Of a stretch of DNA of 64,000 bases, positions 10,456 to 22,583 are shown one piece after another. Made by a program: the position numbers and the translations under genes. The DNA lies in NCBI GenBank assembly GCA_037903475.1, contig JBAJFG010000370.1:1602501-1666500 (forward strand), written 5' to 3'. The notes beneath the pieces were generated by a model, which saw only the letters and a list, made by a program, of their open reading frames with translations, was not told the DNA's origin and did no database searches. The stretch's first letter is position 1. The number at the start of each line of letters is the position of its first letter. Origin of the DNA: Ancylostoma caninum. Lineage: Eukaryota > Nematoda > Chromadorea > Rhabditida > Ancylostomatidae.

Positions 10456-11796
10456 AGTGTTCTTCCTAGAATCCTTGTGGATAATATTTTTTTCGTAATG
10501 CGGATCCCGAATTAAGCTCTTTTCAGTGACTTGGGTTGAATCAAAATTCTCTACTACTTTTCCACTGTATGAGACTAGAACTTTCCGTGTTTTTTGAGCT
10601 AGTGAAACTGTCGAAACATCTTGCATTTCCATGATTCCGAGTCTTTCATACCTCCCGTAATTCAGCGGAGAGGCCTCTCAATTCGTGGATCCGTCGTAAA
10701 TTAAATTGAGTCAGTTTTGTGCACACTAAAGTGCGGGTTTTGCCGAACACCTCCATAGAACCTCCGAAAAGTTCATGTGCACTAGAATTCGTTTGTTTGG
10801 CTGGCAATTTATTTAAAGTGGTGGTAATGCGTCCATCCGCCCCCGCTCATCTCCAAACTCGTGAGCTTAGAATAAAACCTTGATAAAATGTCCAGTGGTA
10901 GCTTTTAACCCCGGTAGAATGCTGAGAGAAATAGTATAATCTTGCTCTGGCCATTGGAAGTCTCTCCCTGAAGGGTAGGGCTTAGCGAAAATTGGCGGGT
11001 TCTGGTGGGAACATGGAGAACGACGACTGTTTTTGCAGAAATTATATGGTTCCCTTGTTAATCTGAAAAGTTTCACTCTCCTGAAAATATACACTAAGCT
11101 GGTGTAGTTAGTGCAACTCCTCTTTCCGCAAATTTCGACTGACAGACCGCTCCAAAGAAAGTTGCAGTGACTCAATTTATGCTACATATATTTGCGTGCG
11201 TTTGACGCGCGTGCGTCTATATGATGCATCGCTGACGCAGCTCAGACGCATGCGTTAACATCCTTGTGGTGGCCGCCAGTTCTTTTGATTGAGGTGCACA
11301 TGCCAAATTAGGCAATTTTCACTCTGGGTTTCCCGCGAGTGGATGCGTGCATTTGACGAGCTAATGACGCACGAATGTGCTATAAATTCAACTATGTCTG
11401 GAAAAAAAAAACTTGCGTAATTCTTGTGTCGGTACCCTGAGTGCTATTATACTAGCAGCTAAGGTCGAGGAAGAGGAGTAAAAATATCTCAGAAAAAAAA
11501 ACTGAGACCAAAGACTATGTATTTGCATGGGCTTGTCTGCAGCAAGAGGAAGCCTCATTATTGTTTTCTTTTCGATGTCTTGTGCTCTATTCTGGAAGTC
11601 GTTGGAACCGCGGACTTCACTGAAATGATATCAAGCACACGTTTTTTTTGAAATCACCATACATGGATCCGGTAAATACCCACAAATCCCAAGGTTCGTA
11701 AATCCACGTTACACCCGTTCCTCCATCCTTGCGCTGTTCCAGCTCTTAGTGTAAGAAAATTTAAGGATTCGGACGGGATCCCGCATAGTTTCTTTA
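10456..11796. other. Non-coding; possible small DNA element
   Basis: TAAATTGAGTCA at 10702 reappears inverted near 11167-11178, which could be the termini of a ~480-bp DNA element. Nothing else is supported. Confidence 0.3.
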
Positions 11797-14613
11797 ATGC
11801 TTCTCTACTTTTCCAACACTCCTATTCATCTTCTAGAGTTCTGCAGAGCTCTAAAGTATAACATTAATTTGTTTATTTATCTATTCATTTATTTATTACA
11901 TCGCATAGGTATGCTTTTTTCGGAGCGTTGGGAGCCAAGAAAAACAAAACATGCCGAAAACATCATAAAGCAGGAAAGCCTGCTAGAAACACCAAAACTA
12001 CTATTATTCTGACGCTGTTGGCGATTGGTCTCGCATGACCTTCACCCATCCTAGCCGTTCCTCTCACAAGAGAATTCATTCTTTGAATTATAAAATTATA
12101 CCCTAGCAGAGGAGTGAAAAAAGATCAATAGTAAGCCACTCTGAAAAAAAAAACTTAAAACGCATGCTAACCAGTGGAAAAATTCGGCAAAATCAGTTAT
12201 TCAAACTAGAGCTTGAGCAGAATTATCTTCATTTACAACTGAAAAGAGATAAAACGCTTGAGCTAAAATTCTCCCCTCCCGCAACCCTCCCCCCCCCCCG
12301 CCGATGAATTTGAGAACATCAGAACAGTGACAGTACAGGCTTATTATAGTCGGACGAAATGAAGCTCTGTTTTGTCTTCCGAGGTGAACTGTTCGCTTCA
12401 CATCCTCTGAAAGGGGCACCATTCTTCGAAGAACATAGCTAAAGTAGAAAGTACGTACTTGCTTTTCTCTGAAAATCGTATCATCTTTCACCTAAGCACA
12501 TGCAGTTACTGGTAATCACCTATTCAAAGTTTCAGCCCGTCCTGTCTGCGTAGTTTATTTCAGGCTACAGCTCTCGAAAATTCGCGGTTGATTGTTTTCG
12601 CAATCGACCGTGAATTTTCCTAACCAAATAGGATTTGAAGCACTTTTTAGCATCGCCGTGTTAGTGTGTATTTCATGTATGCAGATTTTACTGGAATTAT
12701 TAACAAGCGACTAGTGAAAGGCCTTGCCGCTGGACAGAAAATTGATTGATTGGGAGGAAAGTGCTGCGTGAGCTGTACGACTGAGAAATATCTGAATTCT
12801 GAGATTTTTGTTTTACTTTTATTATACAAGTAACATCAACCACCAAATCTTGGAGGTACCGCCCCACTTTAGAATCGTTTTTGAGTTTTTTTTTACGTGA
12901 CAAGAACCTCCAGAAGCTGCTGATCACAGGTGTTCATGTGATTCCTTGCAGAACTGCCACAAAACCGTTTTTGAGCCTCAATTTCTGGGAGCCGGTGGGC
13001 GGAGCCAGGGTGGGGCCAAGGTACTGCCTGACTAATTCACTTCCGGGAGCGCACCTTCCAAGGAAATTCATAATTTTCGTGAGGTCCTCGTCTACTCCCT
13101 AGCAGAATAGAAACTACGCTCCATGCTTGATGAGCAAAGGAATGCATGAGGTGAAAAACATTTGATTCCCCACTGATTCCACCTATACGCTCCTCAATAA
13201 TTGGGACTTGATAACGGGATTTTTTTTTTCGGAAGATTTTCACTTCAGACAATAGTATATACCATTGTGATCAGCATCTATGTAGGTACTGGAGATTCTT
13301 TCCACGCAAAAATCTCAGAAACGCTTCTGAGGTGGGAGATGCTTTCAAAAGCTTCTTATATTCTTTTTCAGCCAAAGCAGTGGAAATCGCTCGCTTCTTG
13401 TTTTTCCAGCTTCCCGAATCTTGATAACCCTGTCCTACCCACGATGAGCGCTGTAAGATTGAGCAATATCTGGAAGCTTCGCATACGGGTGCCCAAACTA
13501 GTGTATTCGAGTCATACCTAGCCGAAAACTTAACTTCCTGCTCCGTTCATCCTGGCTCTGGTGACGAGTTTATCCATGAAAGCAATACTTTCTTCATCGG
13601 TTTTGTTTTTATTGTTCTAGTGCTCAATTTGTGCATAGTTTTTCCAGGTTCATGTAATTCAGTAACCTTTCTTCTTTCAATAAACTTATCAATAATTAAG
13701 TGGATAAATAGATAAGTAGAAAGCTTTCGCCGTAGCTGAGGAAGATGCATCTGCATTCTGCTATTCATCGCTCACGTATGCAGTTTCGCTTATAAATTGA
13801 TGTCATCCAAATTGTTTTGCTGAACTACGAGCGTGACTCACCTACTGCTATTGCAGTAGAACTCGACCAATGAGTACTTAATTGCTTGCTCATGGATGAG
13901 AAGTTTGGTAATTTAATTGTGTTGTTACACTCAAATTAAGGCTCAGAGACAGTGTTCCACTTCAGCGGTCGTTCTTAGGGTCTTCTGCCGAAATAGAATC
14001 TCTATGAGCTGCTGAGACAGATGGGGTACGTCAAATGCCCCAAAAATATAAGAAACCGTCGTTTTTAAGCAATTTTTTTGGCGAGCAGAGACAAAGTGTT
14101 CGCTACTGGCGCTAGAAGTCCAATGTTCTAGCACAACTGTTTTGTAGTTGCTGCGTATTTTTTGAGTTGATGCGTCTCGTCTGCTGCATACATAAGCACG
14201 TACAACTGGTACAAAGCAGAGTACTGTAGAACGGTTTAATGATAATTTCGGAGAACTCTAGTGATTCGCTGGAAACAGCATGTCGTGTAGGTTCAGGATA
14301 GTTCAATGCCATCTTTCGATCGAAGCTCATATGTAAACCTAATTTCTAAAGTAATGGAGGGCACGTTTGTGACAGGCTTGCGTTTTGTTCTGTAGATAAT
14401 CACTTTTATGGAATTTCCTCTTTATGTAAAAGTAACCATACTCGGATTCATACAGGAAGTTTTTTTTGCCTTTCCTCCAGAATTCGAGAGAGACATCTGC
14501 GCCTGCTCGTTGCTCTTCTGATATTTGTGGGATAGATTTGTTCGTGCTGAGTAGCTATCTGAATATTCACCAATCAAATATTCACTGCTTTTCTGTTTTC
14601 TTGTTTTTTCCCT
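11797..14613. other. Mostly non-coding; short hairpin and weak exon candidates
   Basis: A TTTA-type run lies at 11868-11898 and an 11-C run near 12290. A hairpin with 17-bp arms spans 12576-12619. A plus-strand frame after a TTTTTCAG acceptor at about 13371 (begins PKQWKSLASCFSSF) runs to 13521, and a minus-strand frame 12201-12491 is open. Neither has enough support to call a gene. Confidence 0.35.
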
Positions 14614-14624
14614 TATTTTTAACT
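14614..14624. repeat. Target-site duplication, 3' side of truncated RTE
   Basis: TATTTTTAACT here is repeated exactly at 16449-16459 and brackets the truncated RTE copy. Confidence 0.85.
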
Positions 14625-16448
14625 TGATCACCTTGATCACCTTGACCCCCGTTGATCTTCGGGTATACCGAGCGGCCGCCAGCAATCCTTCCATTTGTCC
14701 TTCCCGCGAGCCAGAGTTGTCCAGTGGATTCTGTCCGTTCGAGGAACACGGAGAGCATCGTATCTATCCTTGAAGGACTTCGTGAAGAAGTCTGACCATC
14801 GGGTCGGTGGTCTTCCTGTCGTGCGCTTAACGTCCCGTGGAGTCCAGTCGCTGACGGCTCTTGTCCAACGGTTGTCGTTAAAACGCATCACGTGTCCGGC
14901 CCACCTAATCTTACTCAACTTGGCGTAAGCGGCAGCGTCCCTGATCTTCGATTGTTGACGAAGGGTGGAGCTCCGTATTCCAGCCCTCACTTGCGTGAGG
15001 CGGGTTATTCCTAGCATCACCCTCTCGATGGAGCGTTCGACGACGCTGACCGCATTCTCATCCTGCTTGCGTAACGCCCAGGTTTCTGAGGCGTAGGTCA
15101 AAGCAGGGAGAACGGTTGTGTTGAAGAGGTGGGCACGGAGCCTGGTGTTCTTCGTCTTCTTCACTACGTCCTCGATGCTCTTGTAAGCTCCCCAAGCCGC
15201 TCGTTTCCTCCTGCCCAGCTCTGGAGCGAGGTCGTTCATCATGTTGACTTCCCGACCTAGGTATACGTAGCTGGAGCATTCGGATATGGTCGTTCCGTTG
15301 AGCGAAAATGGGGCATTCGGGACCCGTCCGTTCTTTATGAACATCGTCTTCGTCAGATTCAGTTGGAGACCAATCTTTCCACACGCGTCCTCGAAGTCGG
15401 CCAGCATCTGTTCCATTTCGCAGACGGTTGATGTAATAAGAACGATGTCGTCGGCGAAGATGGCTAAGTCGCCGGCCATCAACTTGCACTCCCATGTTAT
15501 CCCATTCCACTTTTCGCATGACGTCTTCGAGAGTGGCGCTGAATAGTTTTGGCGACACGGTATCGCCTTGCCGAACCCCTCTCTTGACGTCGATGGTGAT
15601 GTCATCGTAGAATGGAGAGATCCTGGTCGTGAAGTTGCTGTAGAGCTCACGAAATACTTTGGTGTATTGAGTAGGTATGCCCTGGTTGCCCAGGGGTTCT
15701 AACACAGCTTCCGTCTCAACAGAGTCAAAGGCTTTCTTCAAATCGATGAACGTGAGACAGAGGGACATCTTATACTCTCGCGATACTTCGATGAGTCTAG
15801 TGAAGGTGTGTATGTGGTCGATCGTACTGAATCCTTTTCGAAACCCTGCTTGCTCGCACGGCTATCCCTTGTCTAGTGTCCTTTCGATCCTATTGAGGAT
15901 CATTCGCATGAAAAGCTTGTAGACGACGGACAGTAGGCAGATGGGGCGATAATTGCCAATGTCCTGCGGGTCTCCCTTCTTGTACAGCAACACCGTCCTG
16001 CTGATCTTCCATTGGTTAGGTACCTTTGCATTCCGACAGGTACCGCGTGAAGAGCCTAGCCAACGTGTTAATGAGAACTGGCGGTAGGTTCCCCAGATGT
16101 TCTGGTCGAATCCTGTCAGGACCGGTGCTGTACGATTCTTCACCAACTTGATGGCATGTCGGATTTCGGAAGGGAGAATCGATGGTACAACATACCCATA
16201 CTCCCTAAGATGACATTGAGGGAGGTGGACGTGGCTATCGAAGAGATACGAGTAAAAGTCTTAGATGACCTTCTCCATTACCCGTCTTGATGAAGAAATT
16301 GTTCCGTCTGGGCCCCGGTGGGCGGACATCTTGGTCTTGCGACTGGCGAAGTCTCGGCGGGCGTTGCGAATGCTTTTCCCTGCCTCTGCGGCTTCGGCCA
16401 ACACTGCTGCTCGTCTCTCCTTGGGGTCTTCTTTTATCGCTTCTCTGC
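14625..16448 (-). mobile_element. 5'-truncated RTE-clade retrotransposon copy
   Basis: Closely similar to the complete element at 41051-44481 and colinear with its 41051-42877 part. Similarity stops abruptly at 16448. The copy is flanked by an 11-bp target duplication (14614-14624 and 16449-16459) and ends in the same short tail of CACCTTGAT-type repeats. This is the classical product of aborted target-primed reverse transcription. Confidence 0.92.
14637..16448 (-). pseudogene. RTE reverse-transcriptase remnant
   Basis: Pieces of the RT and C-terminal domain are spread over several minus-strand frames: 15862-16146, 15058-15768 and 14637-15650. Recognisable blocks are LTFIDLKKAFDSVE, RQGDTVSPKLFSA, FADDIVLI-like and YLGREVNMMNDLAPELG. 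The endonuclease domain is absent and frameshifts interrupt the RT, so it cannot encode a working enzyme. Confidence 0.88.
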
Positions 16449-16459
16449 TATTTTTAACT
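16449..16459. repeat. Target-site duplication, 5' side of truncated RTE
   Basis: Exact copy of 14614-14624 (TATTTTTAACT). Confidence 0.85.
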
Positions 16460-17471
16460 ATGCGTTGTAGTCCAGCATTTTCCACAATGATGGCTGCATG
16501 CTGTGAAAGTCTAGAAAGCGAGTCTGAGGTTCGCTGCCACTAGCAGCACAGCCATGGCCAAAAGCCTCAATTTTCCTAAGAGGAACCAGTAGAGGGAAAA
16601 TTCTGCCCTTTTCATCCCAACAAGACAAAAAGCAAGCAGTGAAATTGGCACGCCGTTAGCGTCAATTAAAGTTAGAGTCTCTCATTCTCCCACCTCACCC
16701 CCCTGTTTTTAGGGCGTGTGTTAAGAGGTGCTTCAAATGCTTCAAAACAATCACATCGAAGAACAGGATGCCAAAGGAGTGTATTTCAGATGCTTACGAA
16801 TTTTACGGCTTGCATGTTGAACTGTATTCAGCCTTTTAGACTACCCTTCTGAAATCCCAGAACGAGTTTCGCCTCACCTCATGAAAGATGTTGCACACCA
16901 CTGCAAAGGCCAGGATGTCTAAGTTTGGAATCTGCTACTGGGGTGGTCCGAAAGTTTTGCAGAAAAATTTATTTTTTGATCTAGAACTTTTTGGTGCTGA
17001 AATGGAGTTCCTTGGCAACGGATTATGGTAGAACGTTCCTCTACTTCTCAATTATAAAAACTGGCAGATCAGGTACCATCCTTGAACAAATCCAAGTGCG
17101 ATTTTTTGAAAGAAGCGTGAAATTTAGTACAAGACTCTGGGCTGACCTAATAATATCCGTAGCGTGTTAATTGATGTAGGAGACTGTCTGAGTTGCCCAC
17201 AATGTAAATATCTCCGGAGAATTCTAGAGAACTTATGCCTCTTATGACCCTTATGAAACTTTAGGTATTTCAATACTCTCGCGGAGACCTACGTAGCAGA
17301 GTCACCATTTATTCTGGAACAGGAAGTAGGCGTGATGAAGGGAGGCTACTTCGCAACATCGTCATCAAATTTCCTACTTTCGATGACCGAAGGCTACAGC
17401 TAGCGGGAAAAACGTTATTATACCTAGTTAACTGACATCTTATTGAGAATTCCAATGAGTTGAGAATTTGC
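16460..17471. other. Non-coding, nothing recognised
   Basis: No exon with splice support and no repeat boundary could be recognised. Confidence 0.4.
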
Positions 17472-18396
17472 CTAATTTCTGTACAATTGCATCCTCAATA
17501 AGTTTTGCCTAGCATGCCACTTAAATGTGTGCCTAATATTTTCGTCCTTCTTGTCTGGGACCATATTAAGTTGTTTTCGATGGAACATTGAAAAAACAGG
17601 ATTACAGCTCCATGTGGATTCGTCCACTAAAATCTCGTAAAAGTCACCAGTAAATACTGCCTGGGGAACATGTCGAAGACGGTTACGGCGCCAAGCATTA
17701 AGCAGAACAAGGCCAACAATAGTAAAAAGTACCCACAAGTTATAATCCAGGATTTCCGTACGTGGGCGTGAGCCCATTATTTACGCTTCAGAAGTGCACA
17801 CTCATCCATTTGGTGCACACTCATCCATTTTTCCAGAATCGCTCTGGAGTCTCGTTTAGGGCGGGGCCAGCTTACAATTCTGAACGGAGAGGCGGGCTTT
17901 TCAAGGACAAGCATAACCCCGTCGGACAAAGCTGCACCAACTTTGTTAACCATTTCAGATGCAATTTTAGGCCTCGGTTCAGTTTTCTGCTTCGTTTCCA
18001 CGCAGTTAGAGTTGAACTCCCTCAGATAGTTAAAAAGTCAACAAGTATGATCTTAACATCTAATTAAAGTCACCTCACTTATTGAGCTCCAAGTAGACTC
18101 TGAACCATCTCTACACGCTGATTCCAATGGTAGACACAAAATCGTTCAAAAACGTTTCTAAACCCGTTTCTCAGGAAGAGTTCCGTAATCATTTTATGAA
18201 CCGAATCGAAGTAGCAGACCGTGAAGGGTAAGACGTGCTGACGTGCTCTCAGCTATGGCGGCAAACCGAAATTAATGGAGCGCTCCGCCCAGGTGTATCG
18301 AATTGTTTTCATTATTTTCCCATTTAACTGTTTTGATTAGATTGTTCTCAGTTATCAGGATTTTTTTATGTATTGAGAACACCACGAGTTTATTTA

Positions 18397-18427
<31 letters not shown>

Positions 18428-18929
18428 ATAGGCGGTTCGAACATTCTTAAACCGAGTTTTGCACCGGTCATTTACGCACATAGTATACGTATACAGGCTT
18501 CGGTTCAAATAGAAGGAATCCTGGAAAATTTTGGAAGAAAACTCCATCAAACCAAACGAAACATTGAGAGAGCTATTATGGTCTTGCTTAAACATACTTT
18601 GATCAAAGGCTCCACTAAACGAGCCAATGAAGGGAGAGAATCCGATAATTTCCTTTTTGTCAATGTCTAATTTGCCGATAGAGCCCCACGCCATGTAGCA
18701 TTGAGCAATGCAGCAGATGCTTCTCTAAACATTTGCTGTATGATCGCTTGAGAATTCTTATCTCATTAGTCGCTGGAAACACTTGATTTCTCTGTAGGAA
18801 TCTCTCGATTTCTCTGTATGCTTGTTTTTCGGCATTTGGCTGCCTCGTTAAAATTGTATTCCCCTCATCTGCACAACGTTTGTCGCATTTTTTAATGGTA
18901 ATACTTCCTGTAACGAATTCATCCAAGTA
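17472..18929 (-). CDS. 3' half of a five-exon gene, unrecognised protein
   Basis: Five minus-strand exons join in one frame to a TAG at 17472: 18731-18929, 18598-18666, 18489-18520, 17876-17986 and 17472-17660. Donors in order are GTTTAG, GTATGT, GTATAC and GTAAGC. Acceptors are ATTCACAG, AAATTAG, TTTTCCAG, GAAGCAG and TTCCCCAG. The first intron is 64 bp, and phases agree at every junction (1, 1, 0, 0). The peptide starts YLDEFVTGSITIKKC, has a helical AEKQAYREIERFLQR, then GFSPFIGSFSGAF and MVNKVGAALSDGVMLVLEKP, and ends LLRMQLYRN. There is no ATG at 18929 and a good acceptor precedes it, so 5' exons are missing. The longest intron carries an AAAT repeat. I recognise no domain. Exon 3 is only 32 nt, so this junction set is the weakest point. 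Confidence 0.55.
18395..18431. repeat. (AAAT)n microsatellite
   Basis: Nine or so AAAT/AATA units inside the largest intron of the minus-strand gene. Confidence 0.9.
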
Positions 18930-19182
18930 CTGTGAATATGCAGGTATGATACGTCAGAAAGGATCACTAATTGTCCTTTTAATTTCAAGTGCACCACGTA
19001 TAAAATGGAATCATATCGGAATTCGCTACCTTGTTCTACAGCACATTTTTCCTCTTTCCCCCAAAAATTTCAGTTCCTTTCTCAGCATAACTCCACCATA
19101 CCTACCTAGGTTAGAGAAGTCGAGCAGGAACAGCGCCCTTTCAATCAAAATTCGCATGTGCTTCTTGTTGTCTCTTTTCCAG

Positions 19183-19280
19183 AAATCAAAAGCAAATTAG
19201 AAGAACTTCAACAGAAAAAAATAGCCAAGGAAGTGATTCTCGAAATAAAAACACGACGAATTTCGCCTGTATTTGCATAG
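19183..19280 (+). CDS. Candidate terminal exon, coiled-coil-like
   Basis: After a TCTTTTCCAG acceptor, a phase-1 frame of 32 codons runs to TAG and reads IKSKLEELQQKKIAKEVILE and onwards: a heptad-like, Lys/Glu/Leu-rich helix. A second frame is also open here for about 50 codons, so the AT-rich context could be misleading. No upstream exon was identified. Confidence 0.3.
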
Positions 19281-20267
19281 GGAGCTCGAGCGAATTTGAG
19301 GTGATAAATCCGCTAAGTTTATCCCGGAAGTAATCTTCCGAACAAACTAAGAGAGCAGCAGCCAGATTCTACTCATCTACATATTTTCTGAGTAACATGA
19401 TACAAAATGCGACAACAATTCGCTGTCAAGGAGGCACTTTTTACTAATTTAACGTCCATGATTGGAGCTTCAGAGGTCTAGCACTGTGAATTTGAAGCTA
19501 TACTTCCTGAGAACAAAAAATTTCATAGAAGTTCTCCAGTGCTTTAGCCAGACTACTGTCTAACCTTGAATGTAGTCTCTTTATTTTTTCTTTCTCGGTG
19601 GTTTCTACCTGAATGAATGAGTAAACTTCGTTGATTGTAGCTTTATGGGATCTGTTTTTATAATTTTAATTCAGAGCACGGCCACTATTCTTTTATGAGG
19701 AAATACATGCCCATACTTTCAAGAAATTCAGTAATTCTCGTGAACTAGGAAGTGGAAGTTTCATTTCTTAGTTAACGAAGAACTTAGAAATCTGGAATTT
19801 TAAGACTTCAGGAAAATCCAGGATATGGTTTATGACGGAAGCAGCACCTTCACAAAATTCTTTAGTCGAATTCTTTGATCAAAATTCTTTCTCTTTACAT
19901 TTTAGGATCACGAACAGATGGATGTAGGTTGATCCCTCAGCAGAACATCTTAATTCGATCGACTTTTCTTCCCGAACATCTCTACATCAGTATTATCTGT
20001 TTTTTCCTCGCTTCGCTAACGAATGGTCATGTAATTTACTACGAATGTCGCGTCGCTTTTTTCGCATTTCTTGACGAACTCAATCAACTACAGCATCTAA
20101 TGCCATTGAATTAGGGCCCTTGTTTCGTCAATGCTCGTGCAGAAGGTGCTTCTTTGATGGCTTTCTTCACTCTTCTTATTTAGGCATTTATGTAGAAGCC
20201 TAGGTAATCGCTTAGCTTAAAAGCAGAGTGTTACACATTTTCACTTCAAAGTCACTGACTGCTTCAG
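19281..20267. other. Non-coding or intronic, nothing recognised
   Basis: AT-rich stretch before the exon at 20268. A hydrophobic plus-strand run near 19990-20030 lacks a start codon. Confidence 0.35.
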
Positions 20268-20509
20268 GTCATAATTGTCAGCCTGGTTCCAGTGGTATAC
20301 GTGAAATTTTCGGGAATGGACAGAACATTTCTACAGAGGCTCAGCCAACCTTGGCCCAGGATGCATCATTGACATTACCCAGGGCAAATGTGTTGACGCA
20401 AATGTCTTCAGTGGGTGAAACCGGTGGTCATAATATTATCAGGGGCAGTTCGTGGTGTGTCCCAGTAATTAGTGCTCAATATATAGAGCAAACGAGTTTT
20501 ACCATCTAA
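20268..20509 (+). CDS. Terminal exon of a secreted-peptide-like gene
   Basis: After the acceptor GCTTCAG a phase-1 frame runs 80 codons to TAA at 20507. It begins HNCQPGSSGIREIFGNGQN and is rich in Gly, Ser, Gln, Asn and Thr. The phase-1 start, with the junction codon beginning G, matches the exons at 49578, 62276 and neighbours. That suggests the same gene plan: a signal-peptide exon followed by low-complexity mature-peptide exons. No signal-peptide exon was found upstream in the window. The function could be a secreted defence or surface peptide, but this is inference from composition only. Confidence 0.45.
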
Positions 20510-20542
20510 AGAACAATATAGTATAGTAGTATAGTATACATA

Positions 20543-21020
20543 CAATAATCTCGCTAAATTCTTTTAAAAAAGTACGCTCGGCCCACAAAGTTGCGTTCTT
20601 TTCGTTCCGCCCCTATAAATTTGTTAAAATGCAGTATATCAGTAGTCCGAGTAGTCACGGAAACCATATGCGACTATTTGACCTATCTATGAACAATTCG
20701 CTGTAAATTTCATACTAAATTGTGAATTTTAGCGTTTCTTACTTTGAGGGATTCCGCCGCGAAATGCGCGCGATGCCGCGCGCGGCGAGCTACGCGATGC
20801 GCGACAGATTGTAGTTAAGCGAGAACATTCAAAATTTCGTGCATAGGCTAAAAATTGTGAGTCCTCTCCATATGAGACTGAGGTTGGATGGGTTGCGGTT
20901 CTTGCATTCGGTTTTACTTTGCAATACATTGCGTCTTAACAAATTTATTGGGGCGGAACGAAAAGAACGCAACTTCGCGCGCCGTGTGTACTTTTTGAAA
21001 AGAATTTAGCGAGGGTATTG
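20543..21020. mobile_element. Foldback MITE, CAATA terminus, TA-flanked
   Basis: Inverted arms of about 95 bp (20543-20637 and 20930-21020) share CTCGCTAAATTCTTTT and GTTGCGTTCTTTTCGTTCCG. The ends read CAATAATCTCGC and CAATACCCTCGC. TA flanks both ends (20541-20542 and 21021-21022). The interior has no transposase. The terminal CAATACC is shared with the foldback at 30782-31354, so both were probably moved by the same Tc1/mariner-type transposase. Confidence 0.85.
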
Positions 21021-21022
21021 TA

Positions 21023-21711
21023 GCTCATTGTAATGAGGAACAGGTGAGGTCTCCTTCTCTGCTGGCTAGTGGGCATGCTGGTTAGACGTTGGGTATACAT
21101 ACGTATATGTATGTATTCAGTCTGACAAAGATTTGATGCTAGAAAACGATATTTGAGGTGACATCTCGCCTTTAACTTCTTTAGGAAGTCTGGCTGCTGT
21201 TGTGGTGTCTTTCCAGAAGCAGGCAGATCACATTACTCTTGCCGTATTCGGCAGAAACAGTTTCTTTCACTTCCGTAATCGTTCCTAGGAAGGAACTCAT
21301 CTTACGGACGAAGCTAGTAATTTGCTTCATCATTCCTACCAGGAATTGGCTTTATTTCCTCTGATCTTTACAAGAAAATCACTATATCACTTACCTTCAT
21401 TCAAAACTAAACAGCCATTCAATCTTTTTGTTATTCTCCAACGAAAATATTAACTGCTGCATAGTGAAGCTGATGCTAGAGATTTGTAAAAACAGTGAAA
21501 GCGCTCGGCTTCGTTTCCTAAAGCGATTAGACACTCCGAAAATGAAGCACGTCCGGACCTGATCTGCTTGATAGTTAACAATTATGTATGTAGCCTTAAA
21601 TAATCATTTTGTACGATCGACACTCATTAAAATTACTAAATATTACACTAGTAATACTACAAGAATTCGTCGAAAAAATGTAACCTAGTTGCCTTTTCAT
21701 TATCTAATGAA
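21023..21711. other. Non-coding, nothing recognised
   Basis: AT-rich with ATGTATAC-type short repeats at 21093-21115; no gene seen. Confidence 0.4.
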
Positions 21712-22583
21712 TTAGGTTGGGCAACGAGTCCGTGCTTTTTTGCGAGGACTTGAAGTGAGTTCGATAGCGAGTCATAGGTCATCTTGTAGCTCTTGTTTTG
21801 CTCTTTACGAATATTATAATCAAATCTCCCCAACTCCCGCTACCTCTCACTTTCTGTCTCGTGAAGTGTGACCATCCAATTCAACTAGAGCATACATCTC
21901 TGACACCTCCGACTGTTGCACTTCAGTAGTTGAACAAATGCAGGTCAAGCTACTGGGAATGTTAACATCGTCTAAGTGGAAGCCATTGCTGTTGAACGGA
22001 CAGCGCAGAATTGGACGTCCGCTCCAGAAAGGGCGATTTTGGGCTGGAGGATCCCACTCGTTCTGGATACATGTTCCTCGAGTCATGAGACGATTATTCG
22101 AACTAGCTTACTCTAGATGCGAAGAAAAAGCATTGCGGATATTAACTCAGCAACGCTTAGGTTCAACGAATCCATTTCGTGAAAATACGCTGAATGCTCA
22201 GCATGATTTCACCCCTCACACTGAGAACGCGTGACTCCTCTGGGCGAATTTTGCCAGAAAGGTAGTCGAGATACTGGGTTAGAGGGTAATTCTGCCTCTA
22301 CCACACCAACTCTACTGATCCATGACAGTCGCCAACCACTTATTTTGTCCATTTTGTTAGGCATTATGCAGAGTTCCGTTCAAGAGTTGCCGTTGACGGC
22401 TACGAATTTAGTCGCCTCAAACAATGCGGCCTTTCACGGAGGTGGAATTAAGGAGATCGTCTGCTCCTGGTGGTACTACTATATGAAGAAAGGGGCCTTT
22501 TGAATCTCTTGCTGATGTTTCTTGCAGAAAACAGTGGTATTGGCTCTCACTGAAAAACCGCACGAACTTATTGCCCGACCTAG
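21712..22583. mobile_element. Non-autonomous mariner-like element, copy 1
   Basis: The ends are TTAGGTTGGGCAACGAGTCC (21712) and, inverted, CTAGGTCGGGCAATAAGTTC (22583), a mariner-type terminal repeat. The interior is similar to the element at 36467-37031 in inverted orientation. The adjoining blocks TCATAGGTCATCTTGTAGCT and CATCCAATTCAACTAGAGC are shared. No transposase catalytic blocks were recognised in the 872 bp. TA is present at the right end and mutated at the left. Confidence 0.75.
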
